Assembly (NCBI GenBank): GCA_947501215.1
Contig: CANMUS010000003.1
Location: 62,001 to 126,000, forward strand
Direction of reading: 5' to 3'
DNA from: an uncultured Erythrobacter sp.
GTDB taxonomy: Bacteria; Pseudomonadota; Alphaproteobacteria; Sphingomonadales; Sphingomonadaceae
Length of the DNA: 64,000 nt
Shown here: piece by piece, positions 1 through 9,404 of the stretch
How the letters are laid out: each line of letters opens with the position of its first letter
Numbering within the stretch: the stretch's first letter is position 1
The notes under the pieces: generated by a model
Databases searched by the model: none
What the model saw: the letters and a program-made list of their open reading frames with translations, nothing else
What the model was told of the DNA's origin: nothing
Translations under genes and position numbers: made by a program

Positions 1-562
1 CGACGAGCACGCTCTTCGCATTTCCGGCCCGGATGTAATCTGCCGCGGTCTGGATGCCGAAGGTGGCCGAGGAGCATGCGACATTCATGTCGAACCCGAA
101 ACCGTCGATTCCCAGCGCCTGTTGGATTTCGATCGCCATGGCCGGATAGGGTCGCTCCATGTTCGATGCTGCGCACAACACGGCATCGATATCAGCGGCA
201 TCGCGCCCCGCCCGTTCGAGCGCCTGGCGGCACGCTGCAACGCCGATCTCGGCCATCTGTGAAAGCTCGTCATTTCCGCGCTCTTCCAGGCGAGGCTCCA
301 TGATGGCCGGGTCGAGAATCGGCTCTTTCGACAAGACGTGGCGCGCCTTGATCCCGCTCGCCTTCTCGATGAATTCAACCGAACTCGGGTGCAGCGCTTC
401 AACCTCGCCCGCAGCGATCGCATCGGCGTTCTGCGCGTTGAAGCGCTCGACGAAGGCGTTGAAGCTTGCGACCAGTTCTTCGTTGCTGATGCTCTGCTCG
501 GGCGTGAACAGGCCGGTGGCGGAAATGACGGGGCGACCTGTCATCGATGTCTGTTGTGTCAT
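1..562 (-). CDS. beta-ketoacyl-ACP synthase III-like protein (FabH family), C-terminus cut by window edge
   Basis: Thiolase-fold condensing enzyme of the FabH type, which normally joins an acyl-CoA or acyl-ACP to malonyl-ACP at the start of fatty acid or related synthesis. The visible 187 residues begin at ATG 562 ([14 protein letters not shown]; a second in-frame ATG lies at 544) and run off the left edge. The nucleophile region reads [14 protein letters not shown], putting the likely catalytic Cys at residue 163; the His and Asn of the triad would be beyond the window. The ACSSATF context and the long N-terminal part suggest a secondary-metabolism or long-chain FabH paralogue rather than housekeeping FabH, but this is inference. 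Confidence 0.8.
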   Translation of the reverse strand, partial: MTQQTSMTGRPVISATGLFTPEQSISNEELVASFNAFVERFNAQNADAIAAGEVEALHPSSVEFIEKASGIKARHVLSKEPILDPAIMEPRLEERGNDELSQMAEIGVAACRQALERAGRDAADIDAVLCAASNMERPYPAMAIEIQQALGIDGFGFDMNVACSSATFGIQTAADYIRAGNAKSVLV

Positions 563-625
563 GGCGCGAGGGATTAAGCCGAGCGGTGGCCTTGGGCAAG
601 CCACCCGACTTGTTTTGGGCTGAGG

Positions 626-1909
626 CTACTCGTCTTCGGCCTCGAGCACCGCCGCCATCGGCGTGGTGCGCGGAAGGCTCTGGAAAGCCTGCTGCTCGGC
701 GGAAGGCACCGGTGCACTGCGTGCCATGCGCCAGAAGCCGTAAAGGGCACCGATCAAGGCGAGCACTCCGATCACGACGAACAGGCCGGATGGCCCCATG
801 ATGCTCATTCCGGTTGAGCCGACGATCGGCCCGGTCATGGCACCCGCCGAGTATGTCAGGACCAAGCCTCCGCTCGCCCCCACCCGCTCGTCTTCGCTGA
901 GATGGTCGTTGGAATGGGCGACGCACAGCGGATAGAGAGCAAAGGCGAAGCCGCCGAAAAATGCACCGGTGACAATGATCCCGAGCGCGGGCAGCGGGGC
1001 GAACGCCAGGACTGCACAGATCGCCGCCACTGCTGCCAGACAAGCAATGATCACGCGTCGGCGATCGAAGCGGTCGGAGAGCTGGCCAAGCGGATATTGC
1101 AGAGCCACGCCGCCCGCGATCACCGTCGACGTGAACAGCGCGACTTGCGAAAGACCCAAGCCTGTCCGTTGCACATAAACGGCACCCAGCGCGTAGAAGG
1201 CCCCGAGGATGGCCCCCGTGACAAGAGTGCCGACCATCCCCAGCGGAGAGGCTGAAAACAGTCGCTTGATGGAGAAGGATTCCACCCGTTCGATCCGCGG
1301 CTGCTCCATCTTGGTGAGCAGGACGGGGAGCAATGCGATCGAAAGAAGGATCGCAGACAGCATGAAGGGCAAGTCGGGCGAAATCTCCGCGGTGTTCAGC
1401 AGGAACTGTCCGACCGCCTGCCCTAGGTAAAGAGCGATCATGTAAGCGGCGAGGATACCGCTGCGATTGTGCGGCTGCGCCTGCTGATTGAGCCAGCTTT
1501 CGAGACAGACGAAAACGCCCGCCATCGCAAACCCGTCGATGAGACGCAGGCCTATCCAGAGTACTGGCAGATCGAGTATTGCATAGGCGAGGCTGCTCGC
1601 GGAGAAAACCGTTACGAATGCAGCGAATGCTCGAATGTGACCGATACGGGAAATCAGGGCCGCGACCCTGAGCGAACCCACCGTCAACCCGGCGAAATAG
1701 GCTGTCGCGACAAGGCCGATGAGCAGAGAACTCGCCCCGCCCTGCTCCAGGCGGATGGCGATCAGGGTCGACAGAAATCCGCTCCCCGCCATGAGGATGA
1801 AGATCGCCGCGAGGATCGTGCGGACAGAGAACGCGGAAGCGAGCATTCTCCCGCCAATAGGCACCGCGATTTTGCCGCGCAATCTTTGTGGCTCGGCGGC
1901 AATGGACAC
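626..1909 (-). CDS. MFS transporter
   Basis: Major facilitator superfamily permease of 427 residues with about 12 hydrophobic segments; substrate unknown. The N-terminal half has a GYxxxPLG-like loop only in degenerate form, while QYPLGQLSDRFDRRRVI about 60% along is a clear MFS loop motif between TM8 and TM9, and the size fits the family. Start 1909 is only 29 bp from the divergent csaA-like start at 1939, which leaves little room for promoters; an internal Met at 1846 (MLASAFSVRTIL), just before the first membrane helix, is a plausible alternative start. The family resembles YcaD/CynX-like drug or small-molecule exporters, which is only a guess. Confidence 0.85.
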   Translation of the reverse strand: MSIAAEPQRLRGKIAVPIGGRMLASAFSVRTILAAIFILMAGSGFLSTLIAIRLEQGGASSLLIGLVATAYFAGLTVGSLRVAALISRIGHIRAFAAFVTVFSASSLAYAILDLPVLWIGLRLIDGFAMAGVFVCLESWLNQQAQPHNRSGILAAYMIALYLGQAVGQFLLNTAEISPDLPFMLSAILLSIALLPVLLTKMEQPRIERVESFSIKRLFSASPLGMVGTLVTGAILGAFYALGAVYVQRTGLGLSQVALFTSTVIAGGVALQYPLGQLSDRFDRRRVIIACLAAVAAICAVLAFAPLPALGIIVTGAFFGGFAFALYPLCVAHSNDHLSEDERVGASGGLVLTYSAGAMTGPIVGSTGMSIMGPSGLFVVIGVLALIGALYGFWRMARSAPVPSAEQQAFQSLPRTTPMAAVLEAEDE

Positions 1910-1938
1910 AGGCGCTTGGAACCCATACCCATGCGACC

Positions 1939-2277
1939 ATGGACCAGATCGACATCGCCGACTTCCTCAAAGTCGACATTCGCAGCGGGACCGTGATCCG
2001 CGCCGAGCCCTTTCCCGAGGCGCGCAAGCCTGCGATCAAGCTGTGGATCGACTTCGGCGCCGAAATTGGTAAGCGAAAGACCTCCGCGCAAATCGCCGAC
2101 CTCTATGATCCGGCTACGTTGCCCGGCCGCAAGGTCATGGCGGTGGTCAATTTTCCGCCGCGCCAGATCGGGCCGTTCATGTCGGAAGTACTGGTGCTGG
2201 GCTTCCCGGATGCAGAGGAACGGATCGTCCTCGTCTCGCCGGGGGAGACTGTGCCTAACGGCGCGCGAATGAGCTAG
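1939..2277 (+). CDS. csaA: CsaA-like tRNA-binding-domain protein
   Basis: A 112-residue stand-alone tRNA-binding OB-fold domain, the form called CsaA, reported to bind tRNA and act as an export-related chaperone in Bacillus. Visible signatures are the N-terminal DFLKVDIRSGTVI, the central KTSAQIADLY, VMAVVNFPPRQIGPFMSEVLVLG, and the C-terminal LVSPGETVPNGARM; all are typical of CsaA and of the C-terminal domain of MetRS. Start ATG 1939 matches the family's short N-terminus. Its last codons overlap the 3' end of the convergent sulfotransferase gene by 4 bp. Confidence 0.88.
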   Translation: MDQIDIADFLKVDIRSGTVIRAEPFPEARKPAIKLWIDFGAEIGKRKTSAQIADLYDPATLPGRKVMAVVNFPPRQIGPFMSEVLVLGFPDAEERIVLVSPGETVPNGARMS

Positions 2278-4241
2278 GTCGCGAGCGGACCGAGCGCGTC
2301 TCTCAGGTCGCCGAGCCACGGCTCATACTCTTTCCAGGCCCCCTGCCCCTTCCGGTTGATCGGCTGACGTACCTGCTCGCTGCTCGCGGTCCGCACGGCG
2401 CGATCGGTCTTGTGAAAGTCCAGGCAGGCCTCTTCGAATTCGAGCCCGCAGTGATCGAGCATGCGTCGGACCTGCCCTTCCAGATCGTCGAGCACATCCT
2501 CATGCTGGACCCGCAGAACCTTGCCCGGAAGAACGACATCCCAGTGGTCCATCAGATCGACGTAGTCCGTGTAATAGCGGCCTACCTCGGTCAACCCGTA
2601 GGTGAACTCCTGTCCCTCCGCGAAGAGCTGCTTGAAGCCGGAGAAACAACAATCCATCGGATCGCGGCGTGCGTCGATGATTTTCGCGTTCGGCAGGATC
2701 AGGTGGATCAGCCCAATGTGCCGGAAATTGTTCGGCATCTTGTCGATGAAGAAGGGTGCACCCTGCCGTTGGACGCGCGTATCCTCGATGAATTGCCGGC
2801 CGAACTTCGACAGCTGCTCATCGGATAGTTCATGCAGCACTTCGGGGTAGCGCGACTGGCCTGCCTTGCGGCCACGCAGACTGTGGGCAAGCGCAAGGAT
2901 GTTCGGCAGTTCCAGCGTGCCGTCCACCTGGCTGTGGCTGGCAAGAATTTGTTCGAGCAGCGTCGATCCGGCACGCGGCAGTCCCAGGATGAAGATCGGG
3001 TCGGGTGACGGATCGCCTGCGCCCCCATGTTTGGCGAACAAATCTCGGGTGCAGACCTCTTTCTGCAGGGCACGTTCCTGCGACATGGCATCTGCGCTGT
3101 AGCGAGCCTGGGCGCGCTTCAGCGCATTGCCAGTTTGGTAGTAGCCGAAGCTGTCGCCATATTTCTTGCGGTCCTCGAGAGCCTTGCCGAGCGCGAAGCT
3201 GAGGTGCACGCGATCCATGAAAGCCAGATCTTCACGCGCGGTTTGCTCGCGCATCATGGCTATTTCGTCTTCGGTGAAGCTATAGGTCTTGAGATTGGCG
3301 AGCGCATACCAAGCATCGCCGTGATCGGGCTTCGCAGCGACGGCAGCGCGATAACTGGCCACCGCGTCCTCCTGCGCGCCAGTCGTCTTTAACGCATGCC
3401 CCCTGCTGGTCAGCGTAGCGACGTCCCCGGGAAGGCGATCGAGAACCGTGTCGAAGAGTTCGAATGCACGGTCGTAATCGCCTGTCTGCATGCTCTCGAT
3501 CGCCAGATGCGACTGGAATAGCGGACTGGCCGGGTCGCGCGCATGCAACGCTTCCGCTTCCTCGCGCGCACGGTCGAACTTCTGGCGCCGCCGCAGCGCG
3601 TCGATATAGTCGAGCTGGACCTGCACATTCTCCGGCTCAAAGGCCCGCGCGCTTTCCAGCAAGAATTCCGCATCGTCGAGTATGCCGAGCTTGATGCCGA
3701 TCTGGGCGAGCAGGCGCATGCCTTCGACATTGCGCGGATTGGTGCGGAGGAAATGCCGGCAGATCTCTTCGGCGCGCAGGATGCGCCCTTCGTGCAGGTG
3801 ATGGGTGACCGCGACGAGTTCGCGCGGCAGCGCCGCAATTCTGCGAGCTTGCGCCTGCGCCGCTTGTGCCTCCGCGCCGTTGCCACGCGCCGCTTCCAGC
3901 TCCGCCAAGGCCCGCCAGCTGGCGTCCAGCGCCGGGTTGCAGCGGGTGGCTCTGGCGTAGGCCGAGACGGCGCGACCCATGTCACCTTGCGCACGTGCCA
4001 AATGGCCCGCCTCCTGCCACGCACGTCCGTATTCGGGCATGGCGGCATGAAGGCGCGCAAGATGCTCGTCGGCCTGCTCGAACCGTTCGAGATACCGCGC
4101 GGCTACTGCGGCGATATAAAGTGCTTCTCCGTCTCCAGGATTGGCTTGTAGCAAGCCTTCGGCAATTTGGAGACCATGCGCGAAGGCTCCCGCCTGCAAC
4201 GCCTTTTGCGCTGAACCCAGTTGCTCTTCCCGTGACGCCAT
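2274..4241 (-). CDS. TPR-repeat sulfotransferase family protein
   Basis: A 655-residue two-part protein. Residues about 1-350 are tetratricopeptide repeats (for example MGRAVSAYARATRCNP, GDYDRAFELFDTVLDRLPGD); residues about 400-640 form a sulfotransferase domain with a PAPS-binding loop at about 415-430 (FILGLPRAGSTLLEQ) and a later RRDPMDCCFSGFKQ region corresponding to the 3'-phosphate-binding strand. Such fusions are common in Sphingomonadales and Caulobacterales, where TPRs probably present the acceptor; the substrate is unknown. It is downstream of, and possibly co-transcribed with, the TonB receptor, although a strong hairpin lies between them. Confidence 0.88.
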   Translation of the reverse strand: MASREEQLGSAQKALQAGAFAHGLQIAEGLLQANPGDGEALYIAAVAARYLERFEQADEHLARLHAAMPEYGRAWQEAGHLARAQGDMGRAVSAYARATRCNPALDASWRALAELEAARGNGAEAQAAQAQARRIAALPRELVAVTHHLHEGRILRAEEICRHFLRTNPRNVEGMRLLAQIGIKLGILDDAEFLLESARAFEPENVQVQLDYIDALRRRQKFDRAREEAEALHARDPASPLFQSHLAIESMQTGDYDRAFELFDTVLDRLPGDVATLTSRGHALKTTGAQEDAVASYRAAVAAKPDHGDAWYALANLKTYSFTEDEIAMMREQTAREDLAFMDRVHLSFALGKALEDRKKYGDSFGYYQTGNALKRAQARYSADAMSQERALQKEVCTRDLFAKHGGAGDPSPDPIFILGLPRAGSTLLEQILASHSQVDGTLELPNILALAHSLRGRKAGQSRYPEVLHELSDEQLSKFGRQFIEDTRVQRQGAPFFIDKMPNNFRHIGLIHLILPNAKIIDARRDPMDCCFSGFKQLFAEGQEFTYGLTEVGRYYTDYVDLMDHWDVVLPGKVLRVQHEDVLDDLEGQVRRMLDHCGLEFEEACLDFHKTDRAVRTASSEQVRQPINRKGQGAWKEYEPWLGDLRDALGPLAT

Positions 4242-4263
4242 CCCTCGCCCCTACCAAAGCGAA

Positions 4264-4296
4264 CGGCGGAGGCGAAGCTCTGCTTCACCCCCGCCG
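4264..4296 (-). terminator. Hairpin after the TonB receptor gene
   Basis: On the minus strand a 15-bp stem with two G-T wobbles (CGGCGGGGGTGAAGC / GCTTCGCCTCCGCCG) closes a 3-nt loop 25 bp after the receptor stop. The following bases contain few T residues, so it may be an attenuating or processing hairpin rather than a strong intrinsic terminator. Confidence 0.5.
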
Positions 4297-4320
4297 CCCT
4301 GATTTCGCGTTCGCGATCGA

Positions 4321-6966
4321 TCAGTAGTCGTAGGAGACCCTGAGGCCGACCGTCAGCGGACGGTTGGTGGCGATCCGCGCACGGTCGTTCACGTAATTGC
4401 CCGAGATCTGCGCGCGCTCGTCGAACAGGTTCTCGCCGAACAGCTCGAACTTCCAGTTCGCCGAAGTGATACCCGCGGCCAAATCGAACAGCGTGTAGCC
4501 GTCAAGCCTGAGCTTGTTGATCTCGATCACATCGGTGAACTTCGAGGCCGAATGCGTGACCTGCGGCTGGATATAGGCACCCAGCGTATCGTTGAGATCC
4601 CACTCGTAGCGCACGCGGATATTGCCCTGAAAGGACGGAGCGAACGCCAGATCGGAACCTTCGACGACATCGTCGGTCGGGATCAGTACGTCGGTGATCT
4701 CGGTGTCGAGGATCGAGAATGCACCCGCGACCGTCAGGCCCGGAGCCGAATAAGGCGCGACGGTGAAATCCGCCTCGAGCCCCTTGATCTCCGCGTCCGC
4801 CGCATTGGCCGAGAAGAACAGGTTCGTGATCGACGGATCGAAAATCGTCGTCTGCAACCGGCTGATATCGACATAGAAGGCGCTGCCGTTGAAGCGGAAC
4901 TGACCATCCAGCAGGTCCATCTTCCATCCGAGCTCGTAGTTTTTCACTTCGTCGGTTTCGAGCTCGAACGGGACGGTGAAGCCCGCGCCGTTGGTCGCGC
5001 CGCCCGGACGATTCAGCAATCCAGGGCGGAAGCCTTCCGAATAGGTCGCGTAGAACAGCAGGTCTTCGGTTGGGGTCAGCGTCAGCGTGCCCTTGTAGAT
5101 GAAGCCATCGGTCGAGGCCGTGTCCGGCGCGCGAACCGCATTGAAGACCTGCTGCGCCTGAGAAGCGCTCAGACCGGCGTCCTGAATGTCCTGCAGGCTG
5201 TCATCCAGCGTGAAGGTCTGGCGCAGGTCCGCGTTGCACGAACCGATGAAAGTGTAGCTGCCGTCGCCGTCATACAGATCGTTCAGATCCGTACCGAAGG
5301 CATTAGCATCCTCGGCTGCGCCGCTGTTGCAGAAGCTGCCGTTGGCGCTGCCCTCGAAATCGACTTCGATATTGTAATACCGCGCGCCCACCGTCACAGT
5401 CAGCAGGTCGGGAACGATGTCGAACGCCGCTTCGCCGAAGATGCCGAACTGTTCGTCCGTGCGGCGAATATCGTTGCGGAAAATCGTCGAAGTAGGGAAT
5501 GGGCCCGGCTGACTGGTATATCCTTCCTGCGGGAAGTTCGGCGCAAACGGGCCGAAGGGCTGTGCTGCGACATTCCCGGGATAGTTAAAGTCGTTGCGTT
5601 CCTTCAGTTCGAGGTCGGAATAAAAACCGCCCGCGGTAACCCGCCAGCGGTTCTCAGCCGGCGTGCTGAAGCGAAGTTCCTGCGTGAACACGTTCGTTTC
5701 ACTGTCCGACGTCACGTAAAGATTTGGCGCCTGACAAGTGCCGCTAGGGTCCGCCGAACCGGGATAGCTCACCGAGCCGTCACAGATGTAGTACGGCAGG
5801 TACTGACCGACGAAGAGGTAGTCGGTGTAGTCGACCCGCTGCTCCGTCTCGCGGTCGGTATAAGCGCCCGTGTAGACGATATCGAGCATCGCGAGGCGGC
5901 CTTCGACCGTCCAGCTGGTGTTCGAAAAATCGTCCTCGAGGCGGTCTTCCTCGTACCGCTGGATTTCGAGATCATCCAATCCGCCGAGTTCCGGATCGGC
6001 GAAGAACACGCCATCGCTCTCGATGCTCTGGCGCGAATGAGCGACCGTCACGCGCCAGTCGGGCGTGATTTCCCACAGCGCAGTGGCGCGGAAGCCGGAA
6101 TATTGCGTGTCGTTGAAATCTTCCTCGACGAGGCCGGCATTATCGGCATCGAGGAAAGTGACATCGCTCAGGTCGGCGGTCGACTGGAAACCGGCACGCA
6201 GCGGGCTGACCGGTACGCCGTTGGAGCGGACGGTGCCGACCGGGCGGAAGCGCGCGCTGTCGCGCAGGTTCTGCGTGCCCTGCACATTGTCGATGTAACC
6301 ACCCTGGTCGTCGAGATAGAAGACGCCGCGCAGGCCGAAGGTGTCGGTGACCGGCACGTTCAGCATGGCTTCCGCCTTGTAGCTGGTCTCGCCGCCCTTG
6401 GTGAAGGACACGCCGGCGCTCGCCCCGGCATCGAAGCCGCCGAAGTCGGGCTTGTTGGTGATGAGGCGAACCACGCCTGCCTGCGAGCTTGCGCCGAACA
6501 GAGTTCCCTGCGGACCCGAGAGCACTTCGATGCGCTCGAGGTCGGCGGCGTACACGTCGAGGTTGCGGCCGGGCTGCGCCAGCGGCTGCTCGTCGAGATA
6601 GAGCGCGACATTCGGCGCGAGGCCGGCGACGCCGGCCGTCGTCAGGTTCGGCGTCGTCGATGCGAGGCCGCGAATGTAGATCGTGCTCTGGCCCGGCCCG
6701 CTACCGCCGGCAGTGACCGTCGGCAGCTGGTCGAGATAATCTTCGAACGTGTCGATGTTGAGCTCTTCGAGCCCCTCTTCGCCCAGTGCCTGGACCGATA
6801 CGGGCACGTCCTGCAGATCCTCGCTGCGCTTCTGCGCAGTCACGACGATCACGTCGACGCCGCCGCGGCGTTCCTGCGCTGCGGGCGCAGCATCCTGCGC
6901 CATCGCGGGAGTTGCAAGTGCCACAGCCAGCGCACCAGCCGATGCGCCGCTAACAAACTTCTTCAT
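4321..6966 (-). CDS. TonB-dependent outer membrane receptor
   Basis: An 881-residue outer-membrane transporter that would import a ligand using TonB-ExbBD energy. It has a cleavable signal peptide (hydrophobic core and AMAQDA cleavage context around residue 23), a short linker with IVVTAQKR typical of the TonB-box/plug entrance, a plug domain at about residues 40-170 (DVPVSVQALGEEGLEEL, VLSGPQGTLFGASSQAG), and a long beta barrel ending in an aromatic residue (VGLRVSYDY), the usual BamA recognition end. No specificity domain for siderophore or sugar is evident. The family is greatly expanded in Sphingomonadales. It is isolated, with a 360-bp leader region upstream. Confidence 0.93.
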   Translation of the reverse strand: MKKFVSGASAGALAVALATPAMAQDAAPAAQERRGGVDVIVVTAQKRSEDLQDVPVSVQALGEEGLEELNIDTFEDYLDQLPTVTAGGSGPGQSTIYIRGLASTTPNLTTAGVAGLAPNVALYLDEQPLAQPGRNLDVYAADLERIEVLSGPQGTLFGASSQAGVVRLITNKPDFGGFDAGASAGVSFTKGGETSYKAEAMLNVPVTDTFGLRGVFYLDDQGGYIDNVQGTQNLRDSARFRPVGTVRSNGVPVSPLRAGFQSTADLSDVTFLDADNAGLVEEDFNDTQYSGFRATALWEITPDWRVTVAHSRQSIESDGVFFADPELGGLDDLEIQRYEEDRLEDDFSNTSWTVEGRLAMLDIVYTGAYTDRETEQRVDYTDYLFVGQYLPYYICDGSVSYPGSADPSGTCQAPNLYVTSDSETNVFTQELRFSTPAENRWRVTAGGFYSDLELKERNDFNYPGNVAAQPFGPFAPNFPQEGYTSQPGPFPTSTIFRNDIRRTDEQFGIFGEAAFDIVPDLLTVTVGARYYNIEVDFEGSANGSFCNSGAAEDANAFGTDLNDLYDGDGSYTFIGSCNADLRQTFTLDDSLQDIQDAGLSASQAQQVFNAVRAPDTASTDGFIYKGTLTLTPTEDLLFYATYSEGFRPGLLNRPGGATNGAGFTVPFELETDEVKNYELGWKMDLLDGQFRFNGSAFYVDISRLQTTIFDPSITNLFFSANAADAEIKGLEADFTVAPYSAPGLTVAGAFSILDTEITDVLIPTDDVVEGSDLAFAPSFQGNIRVRYEWDLNDTLGAYIQPQVTHSASKFTDVIEINKLRLDGYTLFDLAAGITSANWKFELFGENLFDERAQISGNYVNDRARIATNRPLTVGLRVSYDY

Positions 6967-7326
6967 GGTGGATAGCCCCTAACCAACTACATTCAGAGAC
7001 AGCGACGCGGCAGCTGAGGCGGCATCGCATGAGAATAGTCCCGCTTTCGGAAAATCAACGAAAGCGACGGGGGGCGATAGCAATCGAAAATTGCTCAGGC
7101 CACCGGCGCCGGGGAGAATTGCGGAATGCAACCCAGCCTGTTGCAAAGATTCCACGCACCACAAATTTAGCTGAATAATGTTCAATGCCGTGTGACTATT
7201 ATAAACTACGGTGTGAGCTTATCTTTGGGTATTCTTTTTCTCTCTAAACCCTTTCAACAGTAAGACTTAAGTATCGAATTTTTCACTTCAAATGGCTAAA
7301 GGGTAGCTCGGCTCGATACTGTTTTC
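6967..7326. other. 360-bp intergenic region between the TonB receptor and BCCT genes
   Basis: No credible coding sequence. The part nearest the receptor contains two perfect inverted repeats: CGCTTTCG/CGAAAGCG (7042-7049 and 7059-7066) and AGCAAT/ATTGCT (7079-7084 and 7090-7095). The part from about 7150 to 7320 is clearly A/T-rich and is the likely promoter zone for the receptor and the 3' flank of the BCCT gene. I could not assign -35/-10 boxes with confidence. Confidence 0.5.
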
Positions 7327-9012
7327 CTACTCTACTCGAGCGAGCTCAGCGCAACCTTCCGCAGTTGTCGGTACGCCATGGCGCTTACGGACCAGATCGA
7401 ATGCGATCGCTTTGAGGATTGCGACGGCCATCAGCGCCACTACGAACGAGAATGGCAGCGCGCCGATGATCATGGTAATGCGGATCGCGTCGATCCCGCC
7501 AAGGATCAACATGCTGCCGACCACGAACGCCAGCGCCCCGCCCCAGAACAGGATGTGGTGTCGGCGCTCCCCGTCAGTTTCGCCTGCGCCATTGATCGTA
7601 TTGACGATCAGGATCGCGCTGTCGGCGGATGTTATGAGGTAGGTCATCAGCAAGATTACGACGAGGCCAGACACGAGACTGGCGACAGCGGGGTCCAGCA
7701 GCACCGCAAGCGTCGCGTAGAGCTGGTCGGATATGCCGGTCTCGACGATCGTCCCGCCCGCGACGCCGCTCAGCTCAAGGTCGATCGCCGTACCGCCGAC
7801 GATGGCCATCCAGACGAAACACATCAGCGACGGCACAAGGACCACGCCGAAGACGTATTCGCGCACCGTGCGCCCGCGCGAGATACGTGCGATGAACATA
7901 CCGACGAAAGGTGCGAAGGCGATCCACCACGCCCAATAAAACACCGACCAGTCCAGCTGCCACTGCAGCAGGGCCTGAGCGGTCTCACCCTGCACATCGG
8001 GGAACAATCGCAGTGAATTGGGCACGAGCGCGACGAAATAGTCCCACAGCGCCGTCCCCAGAAGGCTCAGCCCGTATAGACCCGACCCGACGATGGCGAA
8101 GAGCGCCAGCAAAGCGAAGGACAGGCCCATATTCAGGTTGGACAGCCATTTGATGCCCTTCCCCACGCCAGAAAGCGCGCTGAGCGTCGAGGAGCCGACC
8201 AGCAGGACCAGCGCCAGTACGATGGCGATCACCGACGATGTGCCGTCTTCTGCCAGCAGCCAGTCACCCAGACCGAGCCGCGCCAGCCCGGCGATGAACT
8301 GCTCGACGCCGAGGCCCATGGTAACCGCCACACCGAGGATCGTCGCCACGACTGCGACGATATCGACCAGATGGCCGGAGAAACCGGACAGGACGCGACC
8401 GAACAGCGGCGCGAGAGCCGAGCGGATGGTCAGCGGCAGGCCCCGGCGATAAGCAACATAGCCGATTGCCAGCCCGACCAAGGCATAGGTGCCCCAAGCG
8501 GCAAATCCCCAGTGCAGGAAGGTATAGATATAGGCCGGCCGAACCGCCTCCTGCGACAGCGGCTCGATCGTGCCGCGGATGATGTCGGGATTGTTCGCGA
8601 AATGCGCGAGAGGCTCCCCGGTGGAATAGGTCAGCATGCCGATGCCGATGCCCGCCCCGAACAGCATCGCGAACCACGAGAACCGCCCGAACTCGGGCTT
8701 CTCGTCCGGGGCGCCGATGCGCAGGCGGCCCGACTGGGCGATAACCGCCACCATGAAGCATGTGAACATCAGGAAGGCTACGAGATAGACGTACCAGCCG
8801 GCGAAGGTTCGGATGATCGAGGAATTGGCCGCCGTAAGCGTCTCGTTCGCGCTGACCGGGAAGAAAATCGCCCACATGATGATGAGCGAGACGATAATCT
8901 TGGAGGGGATAGTCACCGCCCGGCTGAAGCCGTCGTAAAAACCGCGGTTCGCAGTCCGGATCGGGAGATCGACCAGCGGCGGATCGATCGGTGCGTCGTT
9001 GGTGCTGCTCAT
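7327..9012 (-). CDS. BCCT family betaine/choline/carnitine transporter
   Basis: A 561-residue secondary transporter of the betaine-choline-carnitine family, which takes up quaternary ammonium osmolytes with Na+ or H+. About 12 membrane helices are visible; the family signature is the Trp-rich stretch SVFYWAWWIAFAPFVGMFIA followed by RISRGRTVREYV in TM8, and GIGIGMLTYSTGEPL in the Gly-rich TM3 region. I chose ATG 9012 (MSSTNDAPIDPP); the open frame extends upstream only because it reads through the tRNA-Tyr gene. No long cytoplasmic osmosensing C-terminus is present, so it may be a constitutive uptake system. Confidence 0.93.
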   Translation of the reverse strand: MSSTNDAPIDPPLVDLPIRTANRGFYDGFSRAVTIPSKIIVSLIIMWAIFFPVSANETLTAANSSIIRTFAGWYVYLVAFLMFTCFMVAVIAQSGRLRIGAPDEKPEFGRFSWFAMLFGAGIGIGMLTYSTGEPLAHFANNPDIIRGTIEPLSQEAVRPAYIYTFLHWGFAAWGTYALVGLAIGYVAYRRGLPLTIRSALAPLFGRVLSGFSGHLVDIVAVVATILGVAVTMGLGVEQFIAGLARLGLGDWLLAEDGTSSVIAIVLALVLLVGSSTLSALSGVGKGIKWLSNLNMGLSFALLALFAIVGSGLYGLSLLGTALWDYFVALVPNSLRLFPDVQGETAQALLQWQLDWSVFYWAWWIAFAPFVGMFIARISRGRTVREYVFGVVLVPSLMCFVWMAIVGGTAIDLELSGVAGGTIVETGISDQLYATLAVLLDPAVASLVSGLVVILLMTYLITSADSAILIVNTINGAGETDGERRHHILFWGGALAFVVGSMLILGGIDAIRITMIIGALPFSFVVALMAVAILKAIAFDLVRKRHGVPTTAEGCAELARVE

Positions 9013-9169
9013 GTGCGGAATCGTGCTCGCTTTTCTGGCGCCCGTGCGTTCATGCTGTCGGCTGATGCTTAGGGAGAGGCCGCCCGCGGTTCGCGGGCCA
9101 GCATAGGAAAAGGGCCGCGGAATGCAAATCGCGCTGCCGGATTTCTGCGGTTGGGGATATGAAGCGAGG

Positions 9170-9255
9170 TGGTGGACAGGGCTGGATTCGAACCAGCGTA
9201 CGCTTGCGCGGGCAGATTTACAGTCTGCTGCCTTTAACCACTCGGCCACCTGTCC
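9170..9255 (-). tRNA. tRNA-Tyr (anticodon GTA)
   Basis: An 86-nt class II tRNA on the minus strand. The acceptor stem is GGACAGG/CCTGTCC, the discriminator is A and CCA is encoded. The anticodon loop reads CTGTAAATC with GTA, and a long variable arm plus GGTTCGAATCC T arm are present. These are the standard features of bacterial tRNA-Tyr. Confidence 0.96.
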
Positions 9256-9404
9256 ACACGGGCTCGCTCAGTCTCTGTCGAGAGAGAAATGCTGGGGAAG
9301 CCGCATGGCTCCCCGGCCGAGAGGCGCCCCTTTGGCGAAGCGGCGCTTGCCTGTCAATGCCCTCGCTGGCAGGAGCCGCAGCCAATGTTTCAGACAGGAC
9401 GGAC

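Noticed and set aside
4552..6975. Antisense open frame of 807 codons opposite the TonB receptor
   Set aside because: Mirror of a GC-rich gene; the receptor frame has signal peptide, plug and barrel end.
9013..9249. N-terminal extension of the BCCT transporter
   Set aside because: The extension is the translation of the minus-strand tRNA-Tyr (MAEWLKAADCKS-type tRNA shadow).
9159..9404. N-terminal extension of the RNA methyltransferase
   Set aside because: It would cross the tRNA-Tyr gene, and the conserved protein starts near 9405.
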